Positions 41,301-51,304 of a stretch of DNA of 64,000 bases are shown here, in pieces. The stretch comes from Typhlomys cinereus (lineage: Eukaryota > Chordata > Mammalia > Rodentia > Platacanthomyidae): positions 7,382,684 through 7,446,683 of the forward strand of contig JALPQD010000016.1 in NCBI GenBank assembly GCA_023101885.1, read 5' to 3'. Position numbers and translations under genes: made by a program. The notes beneath the pieces were generated by a model, which did no database searches, had not been told where the DNA came from, and saw nothing but the letters and a program-made list of their open reading frames with translations. The stretch's first letter is position 1; each line of letters begins with the position of its first letter.

Positions 41301-44300
41301 CAGCTGACTCTTCTTTGTCTGTCTCCTGGGTCCTGCTCCTGACCGTAAGCTCCTCTAGGGAAATTGACAGGCCCCTTCTGTTTGGCTCTGGGCGCAGGTT
41401 GGGGGGCAAAGACTATGCTATGGCCTCTGCTACTAAACAGCACCCCCTCTCTCTCCCCGCAGGGCAAGGAGGACGAGGATAAGAGCTTCGACATGCCACC
41501 CTCATGGGTGTCCCAGATTGAGATCTCCCCAGAAGGTCTCTGCCGTCTGCTGGCCACTGCCCCCTCCAGTACCAGTCCCTGGCCCCTAGTGAATGAAATG
41601 TGCAGTGACAGCCAGGCCCAGGGGCCACGGAGGCTGCCTTGACCCTCCTCCCTCCCCAGCATCCCATCCGCTCTGTGCCTGACACCATCTGGCAAAGGGA
41701 ACTGGGCTCAGCAAACATCGGCATCACCGAAGACTGAGGCATCCCCTTCTCTTTCTCAGAGACGCTGTCCACAGAGGCAGTGGGCACAGCAGATGGTACG
41801 GGGGGGGGGGGTGCAGGACCTAGGAGAGGCAAGCGGAGAAGGCGGGAGGGTTGATTACCTTATTCTCCATGTCTACATCTGCCCATCTGGCAGTGCCCAG
41901 ATCCACAGGTAGGGTACAGGTAATGCTAGAGAGGTGGTCATGGGATCCAAGACGGGGGCACCCCATGCTGCTCCAGATGAAGGACGGGTGAGAGCAAAAT
42001 GAGGCTCTAGGAATCTGGGTCACTGGGACTGAGGGAAGAAGCAGGGTCATCCCAGGTAGGACCGGAGATGACAATGTCCTCAGGAGAGGGTCAGGTGCTG
42101 GCAAAGATCTGTCAGTGACTGTGCAGATCCCATTCTCAAGCAGCTCTAGGCTTCTGTCTAGTCTGAGGATGCCTAATGGAGCTGGTGCCAGGGCTGGTAA
42201 CCTCTGCCTCCCCGGAGCCAGCCCTGAGCCCTGGAGGTGCTCAGCAGGCTGTGTGGCATCAGGGGATGCAATGACCCTGCAGGATGAAAGGAGCGACCTC
42301 GGCTCCCTGTTCCTTCACAGCATTTGAGACTCGCTGCCCCAATGGGAAGAAGGTGATACAGTACAAGAGGGCACAGCTCGAAAAGTGGGCCCCATACCTC
42401 AATAACAACGGCCTGGTGTGTCGACTCACCATCTACGAGGACCTGCAGTGTAAGACATTGTAGGGGCTGGCGTGAGGTGGCGGGTAGGCGATGGGGAGCA
42501 GGGGAGCTGGGTGACCTCGGGCATGTCATCACCACTCCGTTGGTATCTGTTGGGAGCTGGTCTACCTGGAGTAAGCACCCTTGGGTCCCCGCAGGTACCA
42601 AGGTTTTGGAGATAAAGGAGTGGTACCAGAACCGAGAGGACACACTGGAGCTGAGGCACATAAACAAGACCACTGGACTGTACATAGACTACTTCAGGCC
42701 GGGACACCCCCAGGCTCTTCGGGGTATGTAGATCCCACTGCAGGGTGAACCGAGAGCTGCGGGGGAGGGGGCAGGAATGAGGGTGCTTACACATACACAT
42801 GCACAAGGACAGAATGGCCCCTATGGCACGTGGTGGGAAGGAACCCACCCCAGGATGGCAAACATTGCCTCTGCCTTCTTAAGCAACTAAAAGTGTGCGG
42901 GTAGCCGGGGAAGCTCCAAAAAGGAAGCGGGCACAACAAGCCTCAAGGCCAGCTCCATGTAGCAGTTCTGTGGCTGAGAGTCCCTTGGGAACATGGTTTG
43001 AGCCACATGTAAAGAAAGCGGGCTAAGTATCCTGGGCAAGAAAGCCAACCAAAACCCCTCATAAGGGCAACGCAGAGGTCCCCTACCTCATGGCTATCTA
43101 TGGCTGGGGGCCAAGAGATTAAGAGAGAGAAAGAGCATAGCTTCCAAGAATCTACATCCCTACCAAAGTCTGGGATCAGCATACATGTGAAAACCAACCA
43201 GCCACACTTGGAATCGGAATTTTTGAAATGATTGTAAAGCAGTAAGAGACCAAGTGCCACCCTTGTGGTGATAAACGATCCTTCCAACTGGATAGCAGCA
43301 GACAGTTGCTTCCTAGTGATGTCACCTACCTCGTGGCTGTGGTAGTTTCATGTTCTTATTGCTGAATGAATATAGGACCGACATAACTTAGGGGAACAGG
43401 CGTTTACTTCAATTTACAATTTTCCATTAGAGTTTATTAGCATGACAAAAGAGTTCATACCAACATCATTCCCTGGGGGAACTGGCCCCACCAAACACGC
43501 AGGCATTGCTGAAAGGAACTTATTTTTCTCACTTGCCAATATGCCAAAGTGCTAAGCCAACTCTCTCCATTTTATCTACCTGCTCGAAAAATGGTCCCAC
43601 CCACCATGATGGTCTTCCCACATCAGTGAGATACTCTCTCACAGGCTCGCCTTAAGTAAACGACTCTTCATAGATGCACCTATAGGCTCAGGCTCAGGTA
43701 TAGTTGGCACCCTTTACAAACTGTCACAATGGCTCTTTTCTTAAGTAGTGTTGAACAAAATATATTAATAATTTGAGGATGTACAGAGCTCTTTCTTAGC
43801 ATGTTCTAGGGCCTAGGTTTGACCTCTAGCACTAAAATTATAACGTTAATAATAACAGATATTTGTTCTTAGCAAAAAAAAAAAAAAAAGCAGCAATAAA
43901 ACGACAACAAAAAAGCATGACGCACATGTTCATCCGGGTTTTGTTTATAACCTGAATACCCAGCAATGGGGAACTGCATAGCCAATGTTCATCCACAATG
44001 TAAAGCTGCCTTCTCCCTGGGCCTGGGCTACCAAGCCAGAGGGTCACAACTCCTCCCTCCATTCTCGTCACCCCCTCCCTCTATCCTAGTCCACTCCTAC
44101 AAGTCCATGCTCCCTGAGATGGACCGCGTCATGGAGTTCTACGAAATAGCCCGAGTGGATGGGCTGGTAAAGCGGGAGGAGACGCCCATGACAATGACAG
44201 AGTACTATCAAGGGCGCTCAGACTTTCTCTCCTATCGCCATATCTGCTTTGGGCCCAGGACCAAGAAACTCAGTCAGAGCAGCGCAGAGTCCAACCCACG

Positions 44301-47300
44301 GCCCGTGGTGGTAAGAGTTTGCTGGGCCTCCAGACAGGCCTTTTGCCTTCTCTAACAGGCGGAGGTCCCCAGGGTGGGGGATCCCTAACTCTGGGGTGGC
44401 TTGGAAACCTGTGACATTTCCAGTGCGCTGAGTGTGAGTCGAGCACTTCAGCAAAGGCAGATCTCTGGGCTTGCTGGTGTCACACTGTACCCTCAACTCC
44501 GGGACCAAGAAGTGCTAGTTTCTTATTATGATGAACAAGTAAAGTATATGGTCATGTCCAAACATGTGGAAATATGGAAAAAATTAGAGAAATACAAAAA
44601 TATCTCAGAATGATATCTCTCCAATATTACTGTGGATAATAAATTTGGTTTTAGCTGAGCATAGTGGCACATACGTGTAACCCCAGCACTTGGGGGGGGG
44701 GAGGCTCAGGAATTCAAGACAGTCTTCAACTACTTAATGAGTTTAAAGACAGCCTGGGTCACACAGAGACCCTCTTTCATCAAACCCCGTTCTGGAGTGA
44801 CGACTTAGTAAAGTACTGGTCATGCAAGCACGACGCCTTGAGTTTCTTCCTTACACTCATATAAAAGAGCCAAGCGCTGCAGTATGCATCTGTAATAGGT
44901 GCTGGGGAGGCACACATAAGAGAAAAATCTGGGGTTTGCTGGCCAGCCAGGCTAGGCAACTTGTGTGAGTAACCCTGTGTCAAAAAAGAACATGGGGTCA
45001 GGGAGTTAAGCCTCTGCCACCCAAGCAGAAGGTCTTGAGTTCGGATCCTAGGTCCCATGTAAAAATGCCAGGAGGAAATGGTGGTGGTCTGCACTTCCGG
45101 CCCTGGAAGCCAGAGCCTGGGAAACTCCAGAGCAAAGCAAAGAGGAGGTAGCACAATCCAATGTGATTCCTGAAGTCACCCTTGGAGCTCCACTGGGACA
45201 TACACACAGTGTCCTCTTTTTTTTTAATTATTTATTCAACTGTGCGCATGTGCGTGTGTATGTGTGCGCGCGCGTGTGTCTGTGTCTGTGTGTGTGTGTG
45301 TGTGTAGAACCACGGACGATTCGTGAACCACCATGGACGCCTCCACCTCCTTTTGCCCCGGGATTCACAGGCTCCGCCCTACCAGGACCAGAAGCGCAGG
45401 CCGCCCCCGCTTCCGCCTGGCGTCTATACGTAGGATCTGGGATACCGAACTCAGGACCTTCCGCCTGCAAGGCGGAGGCTTAACCTCTGAGCCACTTCTC
45501 CAGCCCCCACAGTTTGTTCTTATAAGCCTTTCTAGCCTTATTGAGATGGGGATGGTGGTGAAGGTTAGAACCCCCGTTTCACCCACATTGCATGGAATCG
45601 TGTTTCCTCCATGTCACTACCAAGGTTTTGGCCACTGAACTGCTCCCTGACTGCAAGCATGAAAGAAGACCCCTCCCCCCAGCAAGGGCTGTCTGTGATG
45701 GGGTAGTGGCTGGCAAGGTGGGGAGCTTCTTGTCCCTAGAGTCAGCTAAGCGAAGTCTCGTGAAGGGAGTTGGAGAAGGGAGTGGTCCCGTCCCATGTGA
45801 GGATGGAGTGGCCAGACCCTGAGACCTCACAAGAGTCACAGAATCCCTTGCCTGGCTAGAAGGGGCCACTCCAGCGAAGCCTCCAAACCCCAGGTTTTGG
45901 GTTTCACTACTGCCATGGAGCATGCGCAGAAGTTCCCTTCTCCTCTAGAAAATCATAGAGCGGTTCTCGCGTAACCCAGCGAAGATTGCAGACGAAGATG
46001 TGGCGGAGCGGGTGTTCCTGATCGTGGAGGAGCGCATCCAGCTCCGCTACCACTGCCGAGATGACTACATCACCGCGTCCAAGCGCGAGTTCCTCAGGCG
46101 CACGGAGGTCGACAGCAAGGGCAACAAGATCATCATGACGCCCGACATGTGCATCAGCTTCGAGGTGCACAGGGAGGGCTGGGGGAGCAGGGGACACCGG
46201 CTGGAAGCTGAGTCTTACAGCCCTTTCCAGCAGCTTGGAAAATCCTGGATAGATGCTCTTGAAGCTCAACTATCCATCTCTGCCCGGCAGAAAACCCAAA
46301 GCTCCCTTCTGGGGGCCCCTAGCCTTTGCCGTTCCTCCCTAAGTCCACCCTTCCACCTAATGAGACCCCAGCCGATTGAGCTTATTCCTCATGGTCCCTG
46401 TTTGTACCCCGGTGAGCAGTGGGTCTCACCTGCCTACTCAAAACTACAACATATCCCCACCCCACCCCCCACCCACATTCCTCAGCCCAGCCCTCCCACC
46501 ACCATATCAGGCTGCTCTTCTTCATTGTCTGTATTTTTGTCAATAAACTAAAACCCAGAGATGTCAAACAACTTGCTTGAGGTCGCACAGATAGGAGACA
46601 GGAATGGATTTAAGGCGGATTACCTCGGACCCTGACCAGGGCAGCTTCGCTGTTACTGAGGTGGGTTCTGGTCCCAGGTGGAGCCCATGGAGCACACCAA
46701 GAAGCTTCTCTACCAATACGAAACCATGATCAGCCTGAAGAACGACGAGAAGCTGTCCCGGCATCAGGCCTGGGAGTCAGAGCTGGAGGTAAGGGTGCCA
46801 GGGAGCCCGGGAAACGGGCTGGGGCAACGGGCTGGGGCGGGGCGGGAGGCTTTCAGTTATGCAAGTTCTCCATCACGTGCCCCGGAGGTGCTGGAGATCC
46901 TGAAGCTTCGCGAGGAGGAAGAGGAGGCGCACACCCTGACCATCTCCATCTACGACACCAAGCGCAACGAGAAGAGCAAAGAGTACCGTGAGGCCATGGT
47001 GAGCTGCTGGTCCCAGAGCCTCACTTCCAGGGAGGGGAGCCCCCAGGTGCCCTTTGGAAGAGGTGGTGTCACTGATGCCAGATGAGCATCCTGGCAGGCC
47101 AGCACCGGCTGAGCTGACCATTTCGATGGCTCACCTGGTGCAGTCCGGGTGTCCCTGTGGGCTAGTCAAGGGCTGTGCCTCATAGGCAAAGAATGAAGAC
47201 CCATCGCCTATGTCCTCCCCAAGCTCCCGCAGAGGCTGTGTCCTGAAGTGAAAGCCCAGTGGGCACAGGCTGGGCATCAGGTCCCTGCAGCACAGACCTT

Positions 47301-49557
47301 TAGCTTAACTCCCTGATGTCGCAAGGCCCAGCTTGGGTTTCCAGACCTGCTCATGGAGCCTCTTCACTGACAAGGGCCGATTTCAAATGTAGCTTGGCCT
47401 TGAGGAGGCAACACCAGGCATTGGATAACTGCTCTTGGATGCCCAGGGAAGAGTTCCTGAGTCTTCAGCCTTTCTGACCTCTGTCTACTTATGGGCAAGA
47501 GAGAAAAGTGACTGAAATTGATAGCCACCACCATTCACTGTATAAACACCTGCTGTGTAGTGTCAGGCTCTTGGCCGTGCGCTTCACAGATGTGTCTGGA
47601 TTTAAGGTTGAGAGATGCATTCATATCAGGACAAGAATTGCAGATCATCCTTTAATGTGGGTGCAAGAGGGGGGCTCCTGTCTTAGAGGACCCAAGACAG
47701 GGACCTGGATTTTGGGTTTGGCTTTGTGTTGTCACGTTGGGGAGTCTCTTCCAGCCAATGTCCCTTCCCTACAGGAGCGTGTGTTGCATGAGGAGCACAT
47801 GCGGCAGGTGGAGGCCCAACTGGACTACCTGGCCCCGTTCCTGGCACAGCTCCCCCCAGGCGAAAAACTGACACGCTGGCAGGCGGTCCGCCTCAAGGAT
47901 GAGTGCCTGAGTGACTTCAAGCAGCGCCTCATCGACAAGGCGAACCTCATCCAGGCGCGCTTCGAGAAGGTGTGGCAGGGCCCGGGCAGGTCGGGGGCCT
48001 TGACTGGAAGATGGGTCCTGGGCATTCTGCCCAGCACCTCATAGATCTATGAGGGGCAGATGGGTGGATGAGTATATATGTGCTTGGGGCTCCTGGATAC
48101 CTGAGTTGTTCTTCCCTCTTGTTTATTGATGGATGGATAATGGATGGATAGATGGATGGATGGATGGATGGATGGATGGATGGATGATGGATGGATGGGT
48201 AAATGAATGAATGGATGGATGGATAGATGGATGGATGAATAATGGGTACATGGATGGATATATGGGTGGTTGAGATGTATGTTGGATGGTTGGGTGGACA
48301 TGGATGAATGAGAGGATAAGTAGACAGGTGGATAGATTTATAGGTGGGTGGTTGTCTGAGTGGATGGGTGGGTGGATGGATTGGTGGATAAATGGTGGGT
48401 GGATAGATGGATATGCTAGTTGGTGGGTAGATATAAATGAATGGATAGATTAGTTGGATGGGCATATGAATGAGTGAGCAGATGTATGGACAAATAGATG
48501 GTCATATGGAAGAACAGGCAGAGGTATAGATGGGAAAATGGGTGGGTGGGTGGGTGGGTAGATGGCTATTTGGATAGTGTATTACAGCAGCTCCCAGTCC
48601 TTGGCCCATCTCTGTGGGTTAGCCTAAGTACATGCCATGTGGTTCCTGTCCATTGTCTCAGTCACACAGGGATTTACATAGGGCAGGGCTGAATAGTGAT
48701 TGTATAATAAATTTTGTTTTGGAGAGATAAAAATTTAGGATCTGAGCATGGCAGTAGCATGTCTAGAGCATGTGGTTGTCTATTTTTTAGAGTGTGTATG
48801 TGGGGGGTCAGAGGTCAACTTTAGGGGTCAGTTCTTCCTTCCACCATGTGGGGTCTGGGATTGAACTCAAGTTATCAGGCTTGCGCCTTTATCTGCTCAG
48901 ATATCTGTCCTGTCTCCTCTTCCTACTCTGCTCCTCTGCTTTGGGTTTTGTTTAGAAAGTGCAGGGGTCAGATGTGCTAGGGTAGAGTTCTGCTGCTAAG
49001 TCAAGCTGCAGATCATGGTTGTTTTCATTCTGCTTCGACTTCATGGACATGCTACTATCCTTCAGTATGACCCCAGCATTTCCCACTGAAGACATTCTGG
49101 GACACCCCCCCCCCCCGCCTCCAACCCACTGCTTGTGGTGGTGTGGTTACCATCCCCCATGAAACTGTCTAGCAATCTGTCAGCTAGACACGTGAGGATC
49201 AGCCTCCTGTCCCTCCTGTCCATCTCCCGTGCCCCCAGGAGACTCAGGAGCTGCAGAAGAAACAGCAATGGTACCAAGAGAACCAGGTGACCTTGTCGAC
49301 CGAGGACGAGGACCAGTACCTGAGCTATTGCTCCCAGGCCATGTTCCGCATCCGCATCTTAGAACAGCGGCTCAACAGGTGAGGGACAGAGTCAAGGGGG
49401 GGACCCTGGAGGGGCCCTACTAGCATGGATGGCCCTCATGCTCTCCTTTCTTCCTCTGCCAAGGCACAAGGAGCTGGCCCCACTGAAATACCTGGCGCTG
49501 GAGGAGAAACTCTACAAGGACCCACGCCTGGTGGAGTTCGTGAAAGGCTTTGTTTGA
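29487..49557 (+). CDS. DRC7: Dynein regulatory complex subunit 7 (CCDC135), complete coding span
   Basis: Seventeen coding exons join without a phase error into 875 residues; the human protein is about 874. DRC7 belongs to the nexin-dynein regulatory complex linking outer doublet microtubules of motile cilia and sperm flagella; the fly homologue is lobo. Layout: an acidic/coiled N-terminus (1-60), a conserved block from about 80 to 230 with CQKGNCFDF, a charged coiled coil (about 250-290), HAWVLVL with FFIDSLTG (about 300-325), a middle region with DLGDPVRWEY, and a C-terminal coiled coil from about 690. Cys187, His303 and Asp322 (my numbering) look like a transglutaminase-like triad. The start ATG at 29487 has A at -3 and G at +4. 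Neighbours ADGRG3 and KATNB1 agree with the known synteny. No truncation or stop is seen. Confidence 0.97.
29860..29985 (+). repeat. MIR element
   Basis: tgatcttggcctagtcactt, aacctctctagtccttcctc and gttgtgaggattaaatgagg match the MIR 3' half well. Confidence 0.8.
30071..30245 (+). CDS. DRC7: DRC7 coding exon 2
   Basis: The acceptor is ggctacag and the donor gtaagc. The peptide reads (P)ILSKSFLDVSKLPPSY.. and then HLLQVADNFSRQYSHLCPDR, a near-identical block in the human protein. It ends in phase 0 after NECDVP. Confidence 0.95.
31311..31436 (+). CDS. DRC7: DRC7 coding exon 3
   Basis: A 126-base, phase 0 exon between cccatttcag and gtaagt. It encodes KFVSTTLRPTLMPYPELYNW.. to ..LLDPLKP, strongly conserved with human. 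Confidence 0.95.
31945..32139 (+). CDS. DRC7: DRC7 coding exon 4 (conserved Cys block)
   Basis: A 195-base, phase 0 exon between ctgtgtccag and gtatgc. It encodes PLYMYSSTTVLKCQKGNCFD.. and GSGYDAYCVNGYGS. KGNCFDF is the likely transglutaminase-fold cysteine position (Cys187). Confidence 0.96.
32510..32645 (-). repeat. (GT)n and ID-type SINE, reverse
   Basis: About 58 bases of (GT)n is followed by gctggggattgaacccaaga and ctgagatacatttccagccc, an ID element in reverse. Confidence 0.75.
33326..33560. repeat. Long polypyrimidine tract (CCTT/CT-rich)
   Basis: About 235 bases almost entirely C and T on the + strand with only a few purines. It lies in the DRC7 intron between 32139 and 34106. Confidence 0.92.
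33653..33710. repeat. (GA)n microsatellite
   Basis: About 58 bases of uninterrupted ga units, about 100 bases after the polypyrimidine tract. Confidence 0.95.
34106..34264 (+). CDS. DRC7: DRC7 coding exon 5 (coiled coil)
   Basis: A 159-base, phase 0 exon between ctggggtcag and gtgggt. It encodes VVKKEPKPPPKKYAIKPPRD.. followed by a charged coiled coil (FEQEQEDKRLQEIQAQKEKQ..). Confidence 0.95.
34575..34793 (+). CDS. DRC7: DRC7 coding exon 6 (His/Asp block)
   Basis: A 219-base, phase 0 exon between ttctgtgcag and gtgcgt. It includes LRVHAWVLVLSGKREVP, FFIDSLTGRSYSTQD and WINMQDCWNCCK. HAW and FFID are the candidate catalytic His and Asp positions of a transglutaminase-like fold. Confidence 0.96.
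35520..35830 (-). repeat. B4-like composite SINE, reverse
   Basis: Contains gaaacagggtctgtctcttg, gagcctggagctcatcaatt and gggttctggggattgcgctc in the order of a rodent B4 (B1-like plus ID-like) element read in reverse. Confidence 0.7.
36591..36888 (+). mobile_element. B2-superfamily SINE inside an L1 fragment
   Basis: The head is agggctggagagatggttca, with the common body, a short (AC)n and an aaataaacaaac-type A tail. The short direct repeat aatattcacaat flanks it (36581-36592 and 36899-36909), supporting target-site duplication. Confidence 0.85.
36905..38335 (-). repeat. L1 ORF2 fragment, antisense, with nested repeats
   Basis: AT-rich sequence with tttgctttatgatccacaat, gaatgtgtgttttatgttct and tgggccatttacacttagtg matches the reverse complement of L1 ORF2. 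Two older tRNA-type SINEs (about 37110-37292 and 37560-37745) are nested inside. No open frame remains. Confidence 0.65.
38342..38386. repeat. (TC)n microsatellite
   Basis: About 45 bases of tc units in a DRC7 intron. Confidence 0.95.
39621..39749 (+). CDS. DRC7: DRC7 coding exon 7
   Basis: A 129-base, phase 0 exon between cctccatcag and gtgagt. It encodes DLVFDLGDPVRWEYMLLGTD.. followed by an acidic run (EEEDEGLDDDDDV). It lies 4.8 kb after exon 6, beyond an old L1 block. Confidence 0.95.
41463..41535 (+). CDS. DRC7: DRC7 coding exon 8
   Basis: A 73-base exon between ccccgcag and a weak donor (gtctct). It encodes GKEDEDKSFDMPPSWVSQIE.. and ends with one base of an Ala codon. Phase with exon 9 is intact. 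Confidence 0.93.
42321..42449 (+). CDS. DRC7: DRC7 coding exon 9
   Basis: A 129-base exon between tccttcacag and gtaaga. It reads (A)FETRCPNGKKVIQYKRAQLE.. to ..YEDLQ(C), matching the human block closely. Confidence 0.95.
42595..42723 (+). CDS. DRC7: DRC7 coding exon 10
   Basis: A 129-base exon between ccccgcag and gtatgt. It encodes (C)TKVLEIKEWYQNREDTLEL.. to ..HPQALR plus one base of a Val codon. Confidence 0.95.
43340..43735 (-). repeat. Interspersed rodent repeat, reverse copy
   Basis: Same family as 6550-6985 and 8075-8465 (acataacttaggggaacagg, tctccattttatctacctgc). It lies in the DRC7 intron between exons 10 and 11. Confidence 0.6.
44090..44310 (+). CDS. DRC7: DRC7 coding exon 11
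   Basis: A 221-base exon between ctatcctag and gtaaga. It encodes (V)HSYKSMLPEMDRVMEFYEI.., EYYQGRSDFLSYRH and ..SAESNPRPVV, in phase 0 at its end. Confidence 0.95.
44656..44785 (+). mobile_element. B1-type SINE
   Basis: tgagcatagtggcacatacg, cccagcacttggggg and gacagcctgggtcacacaga are B1 landmarks. A second diverged B1-like stretch follows at about 44875-44985. Confidence 0.75.
44994..45220 (+). mobile_element. B2-superfamily SINE, 5'-shortened, in an inverted pair
   Basis: It lacks the usual first bases and begins near ggggtcagggagttaagcct. The body ends at acacacagtgtcctc, then runs directly into T-rich sequence and the reverse-oriented copy at 45222. Confidence 0.8.
45222..45507 (-). 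mobile_element. GC-rich subfamily SINE, reverse
   Basis: On the - strand it reads head-to-tail from 45507 with the GC-rich body (gccaggcggaagcgggggcg) and a CA-rich tail. It is very similar to the 51043-51350 copy by eye, so it is probably young. Confidence 0.85.
45949..46164 (+). CDS. DRC7: DRC7 coding exon 12
   Basis: A 216-base, phase 0 exon between tcctctag and gtgcac. It encodes KIIERFSRNPAKIADEDVAE.. through EERIQLRYHCRDDYITASKR to ..TPDMCISFE. It is among the best conserved segments of the protein. Confidence 0.95.
46678..46788 (+). CDS. DRC7: DRC7 coding exon 13
   Basis: A 111-base, phase 0 exon between ggtcccag and gtaagg. It encodes VEPMEHTKKLLYQYETMISL.. to ..WESELE. The following intron is 99 bases and G-rich. 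Confidence 0.94.
46888..46998 (+). CDS. DRC7: DRC7 coding exon 14
   Basis: A 111-base, phase 0 exon with a weak acceptor (gccccggag) and donor gtgagc. It encodes VLEILKLREEEEEAHTLTIS.. to ..KEYREAM. The reading frame and human match fix the acceptor despite its poor pyrimidine tract. Confidence 0.92.
47775..47969 (+). CDS. DRC7: DRC7 coding exon 15 (C-terminal coiled coil)
   Basis: A 195-base, phase 0 exon between cttccctacag and gtgtgg. It encodes ERVLHEEHMRQVEAQLDYLA.. to ..NLIQARFEK. Confidence 0.95.
48125..48560. repeat. Long (TGGA)n array
   Basis: About 430 bases of tgga/taga/tggg units, purest at 48145-48240 and increasingly diverged afterwards, in the DRC7 intron between exons 15 and 16. 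Confidence 0.92.
49239..49378 (+). CDS. DRC7: DRC7 coding exon 16
   Basis: A 140-base exon between tgcccccag and gtgagg. It encodes ETQELQKKQQWYQENQVTLS.. to ..RILEQRLN plus two bases of an Arg codon. The next intron is 85 bases. Confidence 0.95.
49464..49557 (+). CDS. DRC7: DRC7 terminal coding exon
   Basis: The acceptor is ctctgccaag. It encodes (R)HKELAPLKYLALEEKLYKD.. and ends VEFVKGFV before TGA at 49555-49557. The last eight residues differ from the human ending I recall; the rest matches. Confidence 0.94.
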
Positions 49558-49700
49558 GGTTTCTCGGGAGCACAGCAAAAACTGCCAGAAAATGCATTCT
49601 CTCCTCGCTCCCCAACCCCTGTGTTCCCCGGCTGGCCTCACTGCCTTGCCACCTCCACAGTCCCTCACTGTTTCCCTCCAATAAACACATTTCTAATTTG
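49558..49700 (+). other. DRC7: DRC7 3' untranslated region
   Basis: A short non-repetitive stretch from the stop to just past AATAAA. The 3' end is inferred from the hexamer. Confidence 0.65.
49680..49685 (+). terminator. DRC7: Polyadenylation signal of DRC7
   Basis: AATAAA in cctccaataaacaca, 123 bases after the stop codon, is the only canonical hexamer close to the end of the gene. Confidence 0.75.
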
Positions 49701-51243
49701 CCGTCTCTAGCCTACCTCTTACAGGCTCCCACCCCAGTCTCTCAATCTCTTCTTCACCTGCTCTGACCACCTCCCTCCATCACGCTCCTCCTCTGCTTCC
49801 TCCCCGCCTCTCTACTGGAATGTCAATACTTCTGCAGAAAGCCCCACAGCCACTTGCAAAAGCTGGATGTGGCGATGGTGGCCCAGCCCCTCAAAGTGTG
49901 AGTGACAAGGTCAAGGTGCCCACCCCAGAACTTGGGGGACTGAATTCAAGTTCCTCTCCTTCCCATTCCCTACGTGTGAAGTGGACATGGCATTGTTACT
50001 TGAAATAGAACTTACGAAGCAGAGAGGGCAGGTGCAGGGGCACACACCTGGGATTCCAACATTTGGGAGGTGGAGACAGGAGGGCCAGGATCCTGTCTTA
50101 AAACAAAACCCAACAACAACAACTAAAGAATGGAGAAAACTGGGAGCAGCATATTGAAAACACTCTTAAGTTACATTAAGATATGGGCAAATCAAGCATG
50201 CTATTGGACACCAATAATAACAAAATTCAGGAGACTGAGGCAGGAGACTCATGAACCGGGTTCAAGGTCAGCCTGGACTGCATAGACTGTGTATGTACAT
50301 TTGAATGAATACATGAATTATGCTCCAGATATTTTCAATTGTCTTGAAGGCTTCTGCCATCTAGTGGGTAGAAACCAGAGTTCCAGTTAACACTACCATG
50401 CACAGAACTACCTCCTCCCAGAACCATTTAGCTCAAATTGTTAACAACTTGGAAGAAGATAGCTGAACTTATCAAGTGAAATGCCAGAGGATTCCACATG
50501 CAGTAAAGCCCGTACTATATGATTTTATGTAACAAGTAAAACCAGGCAAGGTTAATTGGTGAACTAGGAGTCAGGATGGCATCTGTTCCTGGGGTGTGAG
50601 GGATGGTGAATGATAGAAAGCACCAGGGAGTTCCTGGGTCTGGAGTGTCTGACGTTATTATTATTTGTGCTTATGGTATGGGTGGTGTGGAAGCACGTGT
50701 CATTGTGTGCATGTGGGGGTCAGTGGACTACTTTGTGGAGCCAGTTCTCCCTCCTACTTTGAAGAGGATTATAGGCCTGGATCTCAAATCAAGTGTGTGT
50801 GGCCAGCACCTTTATCTGCTGAGTCGTCTCACCCATATGGTTTTCTTTTCTTTCTTTCTTTTTTTTTTTAAGGAAAGTTATCCTCCTGTTTAACATCCTC
50901 CTAGAAGCACCTAGTGGTGTGTCTCCTAGGTGAGTCCCAAGCTCAGTCAAGTTGACAGTGAAGAATAACCGTCATGGACATGCTTGCCATGACTCTAATT
51001 AGGTTGTTAGACCTCGATTCCTGTTCATAAAAAACTCAGAAGAGGGGCTGGAGAGGTGGCTCAGGGGTTAAGCCTCTGCCTTCCAGGCGGAAGGTCCTGA
51101 GTTTGGATCCCAGATCCCACGTATAGACGCCAGGCGGAAGCGGGGGCGGCCTGCGCTTCTGGTCCTGGTAGGGCGGAGCCTGTGAATCCCGGGGCAGAAG
51201 GAGGTGGAGGCGGCCATGGTGGTTCCCGATTCATCCGTGGTTC

Positions 51244-51304
<61 letters not shown>

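Noticed and set aside
41294..41832. Antisense ORFs of 133-139 residues around DRC7 exon 8
   Set aside because: They overlap a real exon on the other strand and each other; no known domain.
46545..46550. AATAAA in the DRC7 intron after exon 12
   Set aside because: It sits in a MIR-like fragment; coding exons 13-17 follow in phase, so it is not the gene end.
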